Below are positions 1 through 5,265 of a stretch of 5,649 nucleotides of DNA, one piece after another (the first letter of the stretch is position 1; each line of letters begins with the position of its first letter). The stretch lies in NCBI GenBank assembly GCA_023262305.1, contig JALRCK010000163.1, positions 1 through 5,649 of the forward strand, in the 5' to 3' direction. Made by a program: the position numbers and the translations under genes. Under the pieces are notes generated by a model, which was not told the DNA's origin, made no database searches, and saw nothing but the letters and a program-made list of their open reading frames with translations. Source of the stretch: Deltaproteobacteria bacterium (GTDB lineage Bacteria > Bdellovibrionota_C > UBA2361 > OMII01).

Positions 1-284
1 TAAGCCGCCCCATGCCGTTCAATCAGTTTGAGTTTCTGTCCATGGATGGCGCTTAAAGCACTCGTACGTGTTCCTCATGGGGCGCAAAACCAGCTGAATC
101 GATAACGACTCATCGAGCTACTCCCTCTGCCATGAGACGCTTTCCGATTGGATCGGATGCATTTTATCATGCACAGCTCATCTTAAACCTTGGGGAGCCT
201 TTGAGCCGACCATACGCCGAACTTGGGGCGTCTAGGAAAGTGTAATGTATCAGTGAATAGGTGATGCGTGACTCACCCAGGGGT
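1..284. other. Gene-free stretch downstream of the orphan gene
   Basis: No convincing coding sequence was found on either strand. On the plus strand one frame from base 3 runs to a TAA at 54-56, which could be the last 17 codons of a gene entering from the left, but this is too short to judge. Two small adjacent dyads are visible: CCGAT-TGG-ATCGG at 144-156 and TGCAT-N6-ATGCA at 158-173. Neither is followed by a clear T-run in either direction. A weak dyad, GGTGA-N8-TCACC, lies at 261-278 just past the stop codon of the minus-strand gene. No strong terminator for that gene is evident. Confidence 0.5.
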
Positions 285-1160
285 CTAGGCTTGTCCGTCT
301 TGAGGAGCGTTCCTTTTTGCCCACGCCAGCAGAGCTCTGACCTCGGTTCTCTTGAGGTTTGTGAACTCCGAGTTCGATTCGGGTGTTTTCGTCATCTGCC
401 TTAATTTGTTTATGTGCGGATGGGTGAACGAGGCTGTTGCTTCATCGACCTCTCCGTAGGCGAATGGAGGTGATAAGATCTGCCGTGCATACATAGAGTA
501 GGGACCGTCGCCATAGCCTCCTGATGAGCTGTGACCGAGTATTGATCCACCTAGACCCTCGTAGGGGTAAAGGCGTGGCGGAGGACTGAACACCGGCGGA
601 ACAAAATCATGCCCGAGGTAGTACTCCCGCATTTCAGAGCGTAGAGACACTACCCCGTAAGAGGTTTGGATCTCCCCACTCTCAATTGGTCCTCTGTTAT
701 ATCCACCATTCTCCTGTCGTGAGTCCCAGTAGCGGGATTCATGCTTACTACAGAGTATAGAGGAGGGAGTTGTGCCCTGCAGTATTGTCTTGATAGCTTT
801 AAAGCACTCCCTCTTCATACGACCCTCAGTGCTATCGAGGGCGCGAATGGCGTATCGTAAAAGCCTCTGAGCCATCTCGCACGAGCCGGCTATATGTGTC
901 GCCTCTCCCTTGAGAGAGATGTGTACGGCTTCAAGCTCTTGAGCGAACTGGAATGTGACCTCCCCGTCGCGAGCCGTTATGGTGAAGGACTGAGTTGGTT
1001 CCGTTCTTATGCGCCAATCGTCGAGCGAAGCGCCTCGGATGATCGTTAGGGCGTCCCGTCTGGTTGAGCCCACGACAGCCTCAATCAATCTCATAGCAGC
1101 GTTGGGATATGATAGTGTCTCAAGCTTGGTTTCAGTGGTTGGTGTATGATGCATAGACAC
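285..1160 (-). CDS. Hypothetical protein, 291 aa, Gly/Tyr/Pro-rich middle
   Basis: I do not recognise this family. The start is GTG at 1160, supported by GGAG at 1169-1172 with 8 bases of spacing. The ATG two codons later would sit 14 bases from that site and is less likely. There is no signal peptide or membrane segment, so the product is probably cytoplasmic. Residues 15-130 look like a mixed alpha/beta globular domain (IRGASLDDWRIRTEP, then helix-like EMAQRLLRYAIRALDS). Residues 181-235 are low complexity, rich in Gly, Tyr, Pro and Ser (FVPPVFSPPPRLYPYEG, SSSGGYGDGPYSMYAR). The tail is basic and helix-like (RTEVRALLAWAKRNAP). The long continuous frame, the ribosome site and the natural-looking C-terminus support a real gene. 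The upstream neighbour on the same strand is the J-domain gene, 325 bases away, so cotranscription is uncertain. Function unknown. Confidence 0.8.
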   Translation of the reverse strand: MSMHHTPTTETKLETLSYPNAAMRLIEAVVGSTRRDALTIIRGASLDDWRIRTEPTQSFTITARDGEVTFQFAQELEAVHISLKGEATHIAGSCEMAQRLLRYAIRALDSTEGRMKRECFKAIKTILQGTTPSSILCSKHESRYWDSRQENGGYNRGPIESGEIQTSYGVVSLRSEMREYYLGHDFVPPVFSPPPRLYPYEGLGGSILGHSSSGGYGDGPYSMYARQILSPPFAYGEVDEATASFTHPHINKLRQMTKTPESNSEFTNLKRTEVRALLAWAKRNAPQDGQA

Positions 1161-1236
1161 AAGCTACTCTCCGGAAGTTGAAATAAACGTCGGCGGACAA
1201 TAGCTCTTGATGAGGGAGGCGGTGCTCTGCAAGGAA

Positions 1237-1255
1237 GTCAGACGCAGGGTCAGAC
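1237..1255. repeat. Direct repeat GTCAGAC x2, 12-bp period
   Basis: GTCAGAC occurs at 1237-1243 and again at 1249-1255, separated by GCAGG. It lies 77-95 bases upstream of the GTG start of the orphan gene, where a regulator could bind. A two-copy 7-bp repeat can arise by chance, and no regulator is known. Confidence 0.35.
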
Positions 1256-1308
1256 AAGCATTCCATACAGGGGTGTTCTTCCAGTAGGGTGCAAGGCGGA
1301 GTGGAGGG

Positions 1309-1349
1309 CGTGCTCCCCGCGAGAGGGAGAAGCGGGTCTGTAGAGCACG
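1309..1349. other. Nested intergenic hairpin with purine/pyrimidine loop
   Basis: The plus strand reads CGTGCTC (1309-1315), CCCGC (1316-1320), an 11-base purine-only loop GAGAGGGAGAA (1321-1331), GCGGG (1332-1336), a 6-base bulge (1337-1342), then GAGCACG (1343-1349). This gives 12 perfect Watson-Crick pairs, interrupted only by the one-sided bulge. On the minus strand the loop is all pyrimidine. A 10-bp palindrome follows eight bases on. It could be a leader structure for the orphan gene, a weak terminator for the J-domain gene (stop about 140 bases upstream, no T-run) or part of an RNA. The pairing is plain; the role is not. Confidence 0.5.
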
Positions 1350-1485
1350 AAAAGGTGGGAGCTCCCGATCGAGGAGTAATGAGCGGTTATGGCTCTATGG
1401 CACCCCTCTTTCGCGGGATGAGACGGACCAGCCTGGTGATCAGCTGTAGGGTTCTGTGATACGCGCGCTACGATTGATGTGGATG

Positions 1486-2877
1486 TCAGGGTGCTCTCGT
1501 ATAATCATGCTGTACCGTGAGCGAGGCTGCACGGATCCCGATGTCGCGAGAGTTCGATGCAATAATCATCTCACCGAATATCGACGTCGCGGAGCTCTCC
1601 CCACGAGATAACTCCGAGAGGTTATACCGAGCAACGGGAGGTATGAGCTCACCGGGAGCTGGATGATACTCTATGGTAAGGTCGGGTCGACTACCTTGAA
1701 GGTGCAGCGTAGCTGAGCGAACTACGGTAGGGTCGAATACGATTCTTGAGGTCTTCCGCCCGTAGATCGTTTGGAATTCCAAGCCGTCAAACATGTCGCG
1801 TATCTCCCGACCTTCACGGTCTTTTCGTCCACTCACACCATTCGTACACACCCTGATACCCACAGTCTTAAGTTGTGAGTCTGATATCAAGGACCCAAGC
1901 ACAGTGATAGGAACCTGCGAACCGGTCAAACGGGAGGAGCCATTAAAGAGGTGGGGATCGAGACGTTGAAGCACCTCCACCTGCTCACTGAACATCCACG
2001 GCTCAAGCTCGGGATAGAGCATGCCAGCGTGTATGGATGGTATGTGAATGGTGCCTTTTTCGGTTTCACACTGGGCGATCATGACGACCGTAGTGCGAAT
2101 GACCGCGACCCGCGCCAGGGTGAGACCTAACATGCTCGCCCATGCCTGCACTTTGTTTTCCCTTCCGGTCCAATCCCTGACGCCGAGGGACGGAGCGAGT
2201 GCCTTCTCAAGCTCCGACACAATCGCACCTGCGAGTGGATAGTAGACCTCCACGGTAATATCTTTAAGAAGGTCGAACATCGCTACAGCGGCGGTGCTTC
2301 GATTGAGTGCTCCGTTGTGACCTACAAATGCTTCAGGTTGGGTGAGAATCGTCGGAGCTGTCTTCAGAATATTTCTGCGCAGGTAGTCGCAAGTGAGAAA
2401 GAGCACCTCGGGAGAAGCGGTTCGAAGCTTTGCCAATACGCGATTGACGTCACTGTAGTGCCTGCCGTCGTAGCTACTATTGGGCGAAGTGTGCGGGGAG
2501 GGGCGTGGTTGTGGTCTTGGAGTTGGGCGCTCGTGGTCTTCTGACGGTGGTGGGGCCTGCTGCTTTTTCTCAAGTTCCTCCCACGCCCGTTGCACTATCG
2601 CGAATAGCATACCAGCCCGCGTTTTATCGGACATTGAGGTTGAATCCGGGTGAAACGCTTTGGAGAGAGCCCTGAATCGGACGCGCGCGTCCTCGAGTGT
2701 TGCGTCCGGTGAGACGTTAAGGATCCGTCGGCACTCTTGTTCCGATGGGACGTACCTTACCCGACCCATGAGCTCGCTCAATCCGAGCCTTTCGATACGC
2801 TGCGCCTCAGCCTCGGGATTGAAGCGGGGAGCTCCAGCGGCGCCGCGAGAAGCGTTCTCTGTATGAGTTTCGGACAT
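1486..2877 (-). CDS. J-domain (DnaJ-like) protein with large novel C-terminal region
   Basis: Residues about 48-105 form a J domain: ECRRILNVSPDATLEDARVRFRAL matches helices I and II in character, followed by the invariant HPD tripeptide at residues 76-78 and a helix III ending in AWEELEKK. J domains stimulate the ATPase of an Hsp70 (DnaK) partner through HPD. Residues about 108-136 are a Pro/Ser-rich linker. Residues about 138-463 match no family I know. They lack the glycine/phenylalanine region, the CxxCxGxG zinc repeats and the usual client-binding domain of true DnaJ, so this is a J-domain co-chaperone of the divergent class, not DnaJ itself. There is no signal peptide or clear transmembrane span, though a hydrophobic stretch (LGLTLARVAVIRTTVVMIAQ) lies near the middle. 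The start is ATG at 2877 with AGGAG at 2886-2890, 8 bases away. Calling the J domain is firm; the client or process is unknown. Confidence 0.9.
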   Translation of the reverse strand: MSETHTENASRGAAGAPRFNPEAEAQRIERLGLSELMGRVRYVPSEQECRRILNVSPDATLEDARVRFRALSKAFHPDSTSMSDKTRAGMLFAIVQRAWEELEKKQQAPPPSEDHERPTPRPQPRPSPHTSPNSSYDGRHYSDVNRVLAKLRTASPEVLFLTCDYLRRNILKTAPTILTQPEAFVGHNGALNRSTAAVAMFDLLKDITVEVYYPLAGAIVSELEKALAPSLGVRDWTGRENKVQAWASMLGLTLARVAVIRTTVVMIAQCETEKGTIHIPSIHAGMLYPELEPWMFSEQVEVLQRLDPHLFNGSSRLTGSQVPITVLGSLISDSQLKTVGIRVCTNGVSGRKDREGREIRDMFDGLEFQTIYGRKTSRIVFDPTVVRSATLHLQGSRPDLTIEYHPAPGELIPPVARYNLSELSRGESSATSIFGEMIIASNSRDIGIRAASLTVQHDYTRAP

Positions 2878-2932
2878 AGTGATGTCTCCTAGTAGTCACT
2901 AAGGTCTCACAGTGAGGCGGGTACGCGACCCG
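2877..2932 (-). promoter_or_regulatory. Structured 5' leader of the J-domain gene
   Basis: Three dyads are packed directly upstream of the start codon. CGGGT-ACGCG-ACCCG lies at 2918-2932, CTCAC-A-GTGAG at 2906-2916, and TAGTGA-N13-TCACTA at 2877-2882/2896-2901. The last places the AGGAG ribosome site in its loop and its 3' arm against the start codon. In the minus-strand transcript the segment TAGTGA can pair either with the downstream TCACTA, enclosing the ribosome site, or with an upstream TCACT (2911-2915), releasing it. The arms are only 5-6 bp, so folding-based regulation is an inference. The same half-sites could instead be a DNA operator. Confidence 0.35.
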
Positions 2933-2991
2933 TTTGTTGAATGTCCGGAGAATCCCCAGATTTTCGTTCAAACGTGTGACAGATCGAGGTT

Positions 2992-3021
2992 TTGACCTGA
3001 CTCGAATAGGTCACTTTCAAT
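2992..3021 (+). promoter_or_regulatory. Possible sigma-70 promoter overlapped by an operator dyad
   Basis: TTGACC (2992-2997, five of six matches to the -35 consensus) is followed after 18 bases by TTCAAT (3016-3021, four of six to the -10 consensus). It points right, away from the J-domain gene. The perfect dyad TGACCT-N9-AGGTCA (2993-3013) covers the -35 box and most of the spacer, as a repressor operator would. No clear gene follows on the plus strand, so the promoter would drive a leader or small RNA starting near 3028, or it is a chance match. Confidence 0.25.
2993..3013. promoter_or_regulatory. Inverted repeat TGACCT-N9-AGGTCA, operator candidate
   Basis: The two 6-bp arms are exact reverse complements with half-site centres 15 bases apart, about one and a half helical turns. 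It lies 116 bases upstream of the J-domain start on the other strand, so it could act on that gene or on the plus-strand promoter candidate that it overlaps. The regulator is unknown. Confidence 0.35.
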
Positions 3022-3050
3022 TAAGAAGATTAAAAGTAAATGTAACTAGG

Positions 3051-3080
3051 CCTCTTTGACTGCACGAGCAGACAAGGAGG
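3051..3080 (+). other. 13-bp hairpin burying an AAGGAGG sequence
   Basis: CCTCTTTGACTGC (3051-3063) and GCAGACAAGGAGG (3068-3080) flank the tetraloop ACGA. Read as plus-strand RNA, 12 of 13 positions pair (11 Watson-Crick and one U-G), with a single A-A mismatch. The minus-strand RNA would have two mismatches, so the plus orientation folds better. The 3' arm ends in AAGGAGG (3074-3080), an excellent Shine-Dalgarno sequence fully paired with the 5' arm. No start codon lies at proper spacing: GTG at 3081 touches it, TTG is at 3098 and ATG at 3108. No T-run follows immediately, so it is not a clear terminator. Confidence 0.45.
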
Positions 3081-3368
3081 GTGAGGGGCTTTTACCTTTG
3101 CCACCTATGCTCGGAAGCCTTTGTGTAAATGGTGGTAGGTGCAGGGGACGGAGGCGGTTCGTTTCAATCCGGTGATGATTTGAAATCATGGCGCGCATGG
3201 AATTCAGTGCTTGGGTTCTTTCGAAAAGAGTCAAATAATGAGTGCGAGTACTATCGCTCAGGCTCAGGCGCGATCTGGGCTCAGCGAAAATGCCATATAG
3301 CAGAGGGAATCCTATAAGGTTCCTTGGTGGCAAGAGGACCTGTTGCTATATGTGATGAGGACTGAAAC

Positions 3369-3388
3369 CTGCGGGAATCTGCGGGTCT
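3369..3388. repeat. Two-copy 10-bp tandem repeat CTGCGGGnnT
   Basis: CTGCGGGAAT and CTGCGGGTCT lie head to tail. They fall inside an outer 6-bp dyad, ACCTGC at 3367-3372 and GCAGGT at 3391-3396. It is small and may be chance; no function is assigned. Confidence 0.3.
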
Positions 3389-3461
3389 AAGCAGGTGCCC
3401 GACCACCCCAATAGGTAGCTAGAATAATCTGTTAGCCGTGCCCTGATAGCTATTGAGAATT

Positions 3462-3485
3462 GGATGGGCCGGCTCCGGCCCATCC
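3462..3485 (-). terminator. Terminator-like hairpin after the lipoprotein gene
   Basis: GGATGGGCCGG (3462-3472) and CCGGCCCATCC (3475-3485) are perfect 11-bp reverse complements around two bases; folded RNA would use about 10 pairs and a tetraloop. It starts 20 bases past the TAG stop of the lipoprotein gene, the usual place for an intrinsic terminator. The tail in that direction is AATTCTC, not a proper T-run, so termination may be weak, Rho-assisted, or the hairpin may mainly protect the 3' end. Confidence 0.55.
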
Positions 3486-3505
3486 GTGCCGTACGGGTTG
3501 TATCT

Positions 3506-3844
3506 CTAGCGAACTTTATCACCGGAAATTTCGAAGGTCTTGCTTTGCGCGAATCCAAAAGTGACGAGGTTGATCAGGAAATCCTCAGGTTTTACTTTCA
3601 ACTTGACGGTAACGTTCTCGAACTTTTGTCCCGAACCATAACGTTCTCTGAGCACTTCTTGAATGTCTACTGCGCCTGTGTAGTCGAACGTGATGCGATG
3701 TTCAATTTTGAACGGCTCCCCAGCAGGGCGATCGGAGTCGGTCAGAGACACGTCATTTCCGGACGATGAATAGATGCGGGCGATCGTGCATCCATTAAGG
3801 GCGATAACGACCAGCAGTCCAATCAAAAATGACTTTTTATTCAT
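3506..3844 (-). CDS. Small lipoprotein of unknown function
   Basis: The product has 112 residues. MNKKSFLIGLLVVIALNGC is a typical lipoprotein signal: two lysines, a hydrophobic core and the lipobox LNGC, with Cys19 as the lipidation and signal peptidase II site. Thr at +2, not Asp, suits outer-membrane sorting in Gram-negative cells. The mature part is polar and looks beta-rich (EHRITFDYTGAVDIQEVL, NVTVKLKVKPEDFL), ending in a less polar strand region (NLVTFGFAQSKTFEISG). I chose ATG at 3844 because GGGAG at 3850-3854 sits 5 bases upstream. The in-frame ATG at 3856 contains that site and has no ribosome site of its own. The gene is divergent from the NTF2-like gene 328 bases away, and a terminator-like hairpin follows it. 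The class is firm; the specific family and role are not recognised. Confidence 0.82.
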   Translation of the reverse strand: MNKKSFLIGLLVVIALNGCTIARIYSSSGNDVSLTDSDRPAGEPFKIEHRITFDYTGAVDIQEVLRERYGSGQKFENVTVKLKVKPEDFLINLVTFGFAQSKTFEISGDKVR

Positions 3845-4172
3845 AAATTCTCCCATTAAGAGGATTAAGACGATTGGAGGGTATCACATCAATCAGACCG
3901 CTCCTAGTATGTGATTTATCCGTTGAAAAACGTTGTAACCGGTGGCTGCTGGGACGGCGTTGCTTTCAAGTTCTGTATTTCGCGCTGTTGTCAAGGTGAC
4001 TCGCAGGACTCGTCTAAGCCAAATCCCTTGTCCTGTGTTGACAACTGATCTACGTGCGCGCGGTGTCTGAGAAAATAGCTTAAGGAGCATCGGTGCTTTT
4101 TACTAGATTTAGGACCGTGTCTAACGCTAAGCTTCCGGCTCCAAGACCTTTAATCCAGTCAGGAGAACTTGC
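3845..4172. other. Divergent intergenic region, lipoprotein / NTF2-like genes
   Basis: It must hold the promoters of both genes. For the plus gene, TTTTAC (4098-4103) with TCTAAC (4120-4125) at 16-base spacing is a possible but weak match. TTGACA at 4038-4043 has no good -10 partner. Toward the lipoprotein gene no convincing pair was found. An exact 7-bp dyad, ATCACAT-N19-ATGTGAT, lies at 3883-3915. A minus-strand frame at 3893-4090 (65 codons) lacks a ribosome site and is not called. Confidence 0.45.
3883..3915. promoter_or_regulatory. Inverted repeat ATCACAT-N19-ATGTGAT upstream of the lipoprotein gene
   Basis: Both 7-bp arms are exact. The near arm is 38 bases upstream of the lipoprotein ATG. 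It could be a pair of regulator half-sites or, if transcribed, a 7-bp stem in the leader. The half-sites contain TGTGA but in the everted order, with wide spacing, so this is not a normal CRP site. Confidence 0.3.
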
Positions 4173-4766
4173 ATGCGACTACCCTCTCTTTCAGCCGTCT
4201 GTGGTGTGGCACTATCAGTAGTGACCTATCTCGTATTTCAGGTCTCCCACGCTGCATTGGCGGCGGACCCTCAGGCGCGTGCACCGATCGCCGAAGCAGA
4301 GGTAAATGCTGCGCAGCAGGCGTGGTGTGACGGGCTCGTTAGGATTAGTAGGGTGCATAAAGAGGGTGGTGATTACAAAGCCGTTGCTGGTCAGGTAATT
4401 GATGACCTCTACGATTACAAAGAGGGGCGAGTCTTCTTTAAGCCAACTCTCGCCACCGGTAAGAATACCTTCCGACCCACCAGGGAAGGCGCGTTGTCCT
4501 ATTTCATCGGCGGTAATACGAATTTCCCAGAGGATACCGGGTTCGCTCTCAAAGATTGGGTGAAAGTCAAATACGACAACAACGCTGCAGAGAATGGGAT
4601 CCAGATCCACGGTGACATCGCGGTCACCATGGGGAACGTCTACCTTACAAATGCCAAGGGGGATGAGGTTATGGTAGACAAGACCTTTGTGTTTCGTCGT
4701 GGTGCCGACGGCAAGTTGAGATTGTGCGCGCACAAGTCAGCGTTACCCTATCAGCCAGCTAAGTAG
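4173..4766 (+). CDS. Exported NTF2/SnoaL-like family protein
   Basis: The product has 197 residues. Residues 1-30 are a Sec signal peptide with a hydrophobic core (GVALSVVTYLVFQV) and a likely signal peptidase I site ALA|AD after residue 30, so it acts in the periplasm or outside. The mature part resembles, from memory, a family of exported proteins with an NTF2-like cone fold. Shared features are AWCDGLVRIS, DYKEGRVFFKPTLA, TFRPTREGALSYFIGG, the strands IQIHGDIAVTMGNVYL and VDKTFVFRR, and a closing RLCAHKSALP. Such proteins are often labelled 'phosphoribosyl-AMP cyclohydrolase', but this one carries a signal peptide and I see none of the HisI zinc and catalytic motifs, so that name would be wrong. 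Two cysteines (52, 185) could form a disulfide. The start is ATG with AGGAG at 4161-4165, 7 bases away. The substrate is unknown. Its last 16 bases overlap the end of the broken minus-strand frame. Confidence 0.87.
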   Translation: MRLPSLSAVCGVALSVVTYLVFQVSHAALAADPQARAPIAEAEVNAAQQAWCDGLVRISRVHKEGGDYKAVAGQVIDDLYDYKEGRVFFKPTLATGKNTFRPTREGALSYFIGGNTNFPEDTGFALKDWVKVKYDNNAAENGIQIHGDIAVTMGNVYLTNAKGDEVMVDKTFVFRRGADGKLRLCAHKSALPYQPAK

Positions 4767-5240
4767 TACTCGGTTGGGGCAGGGGCGCGTGCGACGAAGA
4801 TTTCGGAAGTCTGCATAAAGAACTCTGCCTGCATGACTGAAAGGTTCTGGTCGCCGTAGGTAGAAGCTTGTAGTTCGGTGGCTCCAATATATTTTCCTCG
4901 GTTACAAGAGCATACAGTTTGGTCTGGTCAAGTTCTTGTGAGAGCTGCGCTACCTACGCGCGCACATATGTATTTGCCCCTCTGATAGTCTGACGGCCGA
5001 GGCTGCAATGTACAAATCTCTCCCGGGAAAATATCGAGGCGTGATCTGTGGAGCATCCCCATCGAGATTTACGAGAGCTGAATGACCGGCCAGGAGATGC
5101 GTAGCGTCTGGATGTCGGCGTTCTCCTGCATGCTTGTAAAATATGAAAGAGGTGGCTCTATTCCGGTAGCTGTTGAGAGAAAATGTGATGTCGTGGGAAC
5201 ATTGCATTCAGTTGCTGCTCAACTGGAATGCGCATACGGT
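4751..5240 (-). pseudogene. Likely frameshifted gene remnant, roughly 160 codons
   Basis: No single frame is open across this region, yet protein-like pieces lie in order in successive minus-strand frames. They are: 5158-5235 (RIPVEQQLNAMF), 5069-5218 (MQENADIQTLRISWPV), 4950-5207 (ALVNLDGDAPQITPRYF, LYIAASAVRLSEGQ), 4759-4953 (LSQELDQTKLYALVTEEN) and 4751-4927 (LQASTYGDQNLSVMQAEF, ending in TEYYLAG and TGA). The last piece has a strongly codon-like rhythm with many C-ending codons. Each switch re-reads one base, so each could be a one-base deletion: real decay or a run of sequencing errors. It lies between the methyltransferase, on the same strand, and the convergent NTF2-like gene. The family is not recognised. 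The last two pieces are the most persuasive; the upstream end is uncertain. Confidence 0.35.
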
Positions 5241-5265
5241 GCCGCACGGGACTTCTAGCACACTT

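Larger units (their letters stand above)
1161..1485. other. 325-base gap with hairpins and a short repeat
   Basis: This is the gap between the J-domain gene and the orphan gene, both on the minus strand. It holds a nested hairpin (1309-1349), a perfect 10-bp palindrome GGGAGCTCCC (1357-1366), a 5-bp dyad ACCAG-C-CTGGT (1427-1437) and a 7-bp direct repeat GTCAGAC (1237-1243 and 1249-1255). It must contain the 5' leader of the orphan gene and possibly its promoter, but no good -35/-10 pair was found. A minus-strand frame stays open from 1386 to 1132 and is treated under findings. Confidence 0.5.
2878..3505. other. 628-base gap between the J-domain and lipoprotein genes
   Basis: This is the longest stretch without a confident gene. 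It holds, left to right: the J-gene leader, the dyad TGACCT-N9-AGGTCA, a possible plus-strand promoter, a long hairpin at 3051-3080, a 10-bp tandem repeat at 3369-3388 and the terminator-like hairpin at 3462-3485. Weak frames exist on both strands. One is a plus frame at 3129-3317 (62 codons, no well-placed ribosome site). Another is a minus frame covering 3505-3046 with a single internal TAG at 3346-3348. Neither is strong enough to call as an intact gene. A bulged hairpin at 3317-3341 has no T-run. Confidence 0.5.

Noticed and set aside
160..330. Minus-strand open frame running past the orphan gene's stop in another frame
   Set aside because: The orphan gene has a natural-looking in-frame C-terminus. 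Calling a frameshift at the AAAAA run would need outside homology.
1379..1459. Short plus-strand frame starting ATGAGCGG after AGGAG
   Set aside because: Only 26 codons, and the ribosome-like sequence is 2 bases from the ATG, too close to function.
2048..2866. Several 60-75 codon frames on both strands inside the J-domain gene
   Set aside because: All are contained in the 463-codon J-domain frame, which has a clear domain and start site.
3160..3169. GTTTCAATCC, resembling the end of some CRISPR repeats
   Set aside because: It is a single copy with no spacing pattern and no cas genes nearby.
3129..3317. 62-codon plus-strand frame after the 3051-3080 hairpin
   Set aside because: The nearest ribosome-like sequence, GGAAG, is 11 bases away and weak, and the minus strand is equally open here. 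It is kept only as a note in the gap entry.
3893..4090. 65-codon minus-strand frame in the divergent gap
   Set aside because: No Shine-Dalgarno sequence precedes its ATG, the protein has no recognisable feature, and it occupies the region where the promoters must lie.
4215..4733. 172-codon open frame antisense to the NTF2-like gene
   Set aside because: It lies wholly inside a gene with a signal peptide, a ribosome site and family-like motifs. It is a mirror frame with no ribosome site evidence of its own.
4888..4900. Programmed -1 frameshift at GGAAAAT
   Set aside because: The sequence does not fit the X XXY YYZ slippery pattern in the incoming frame, and other breaks lie upstream, so decay or sequence error explains it better.
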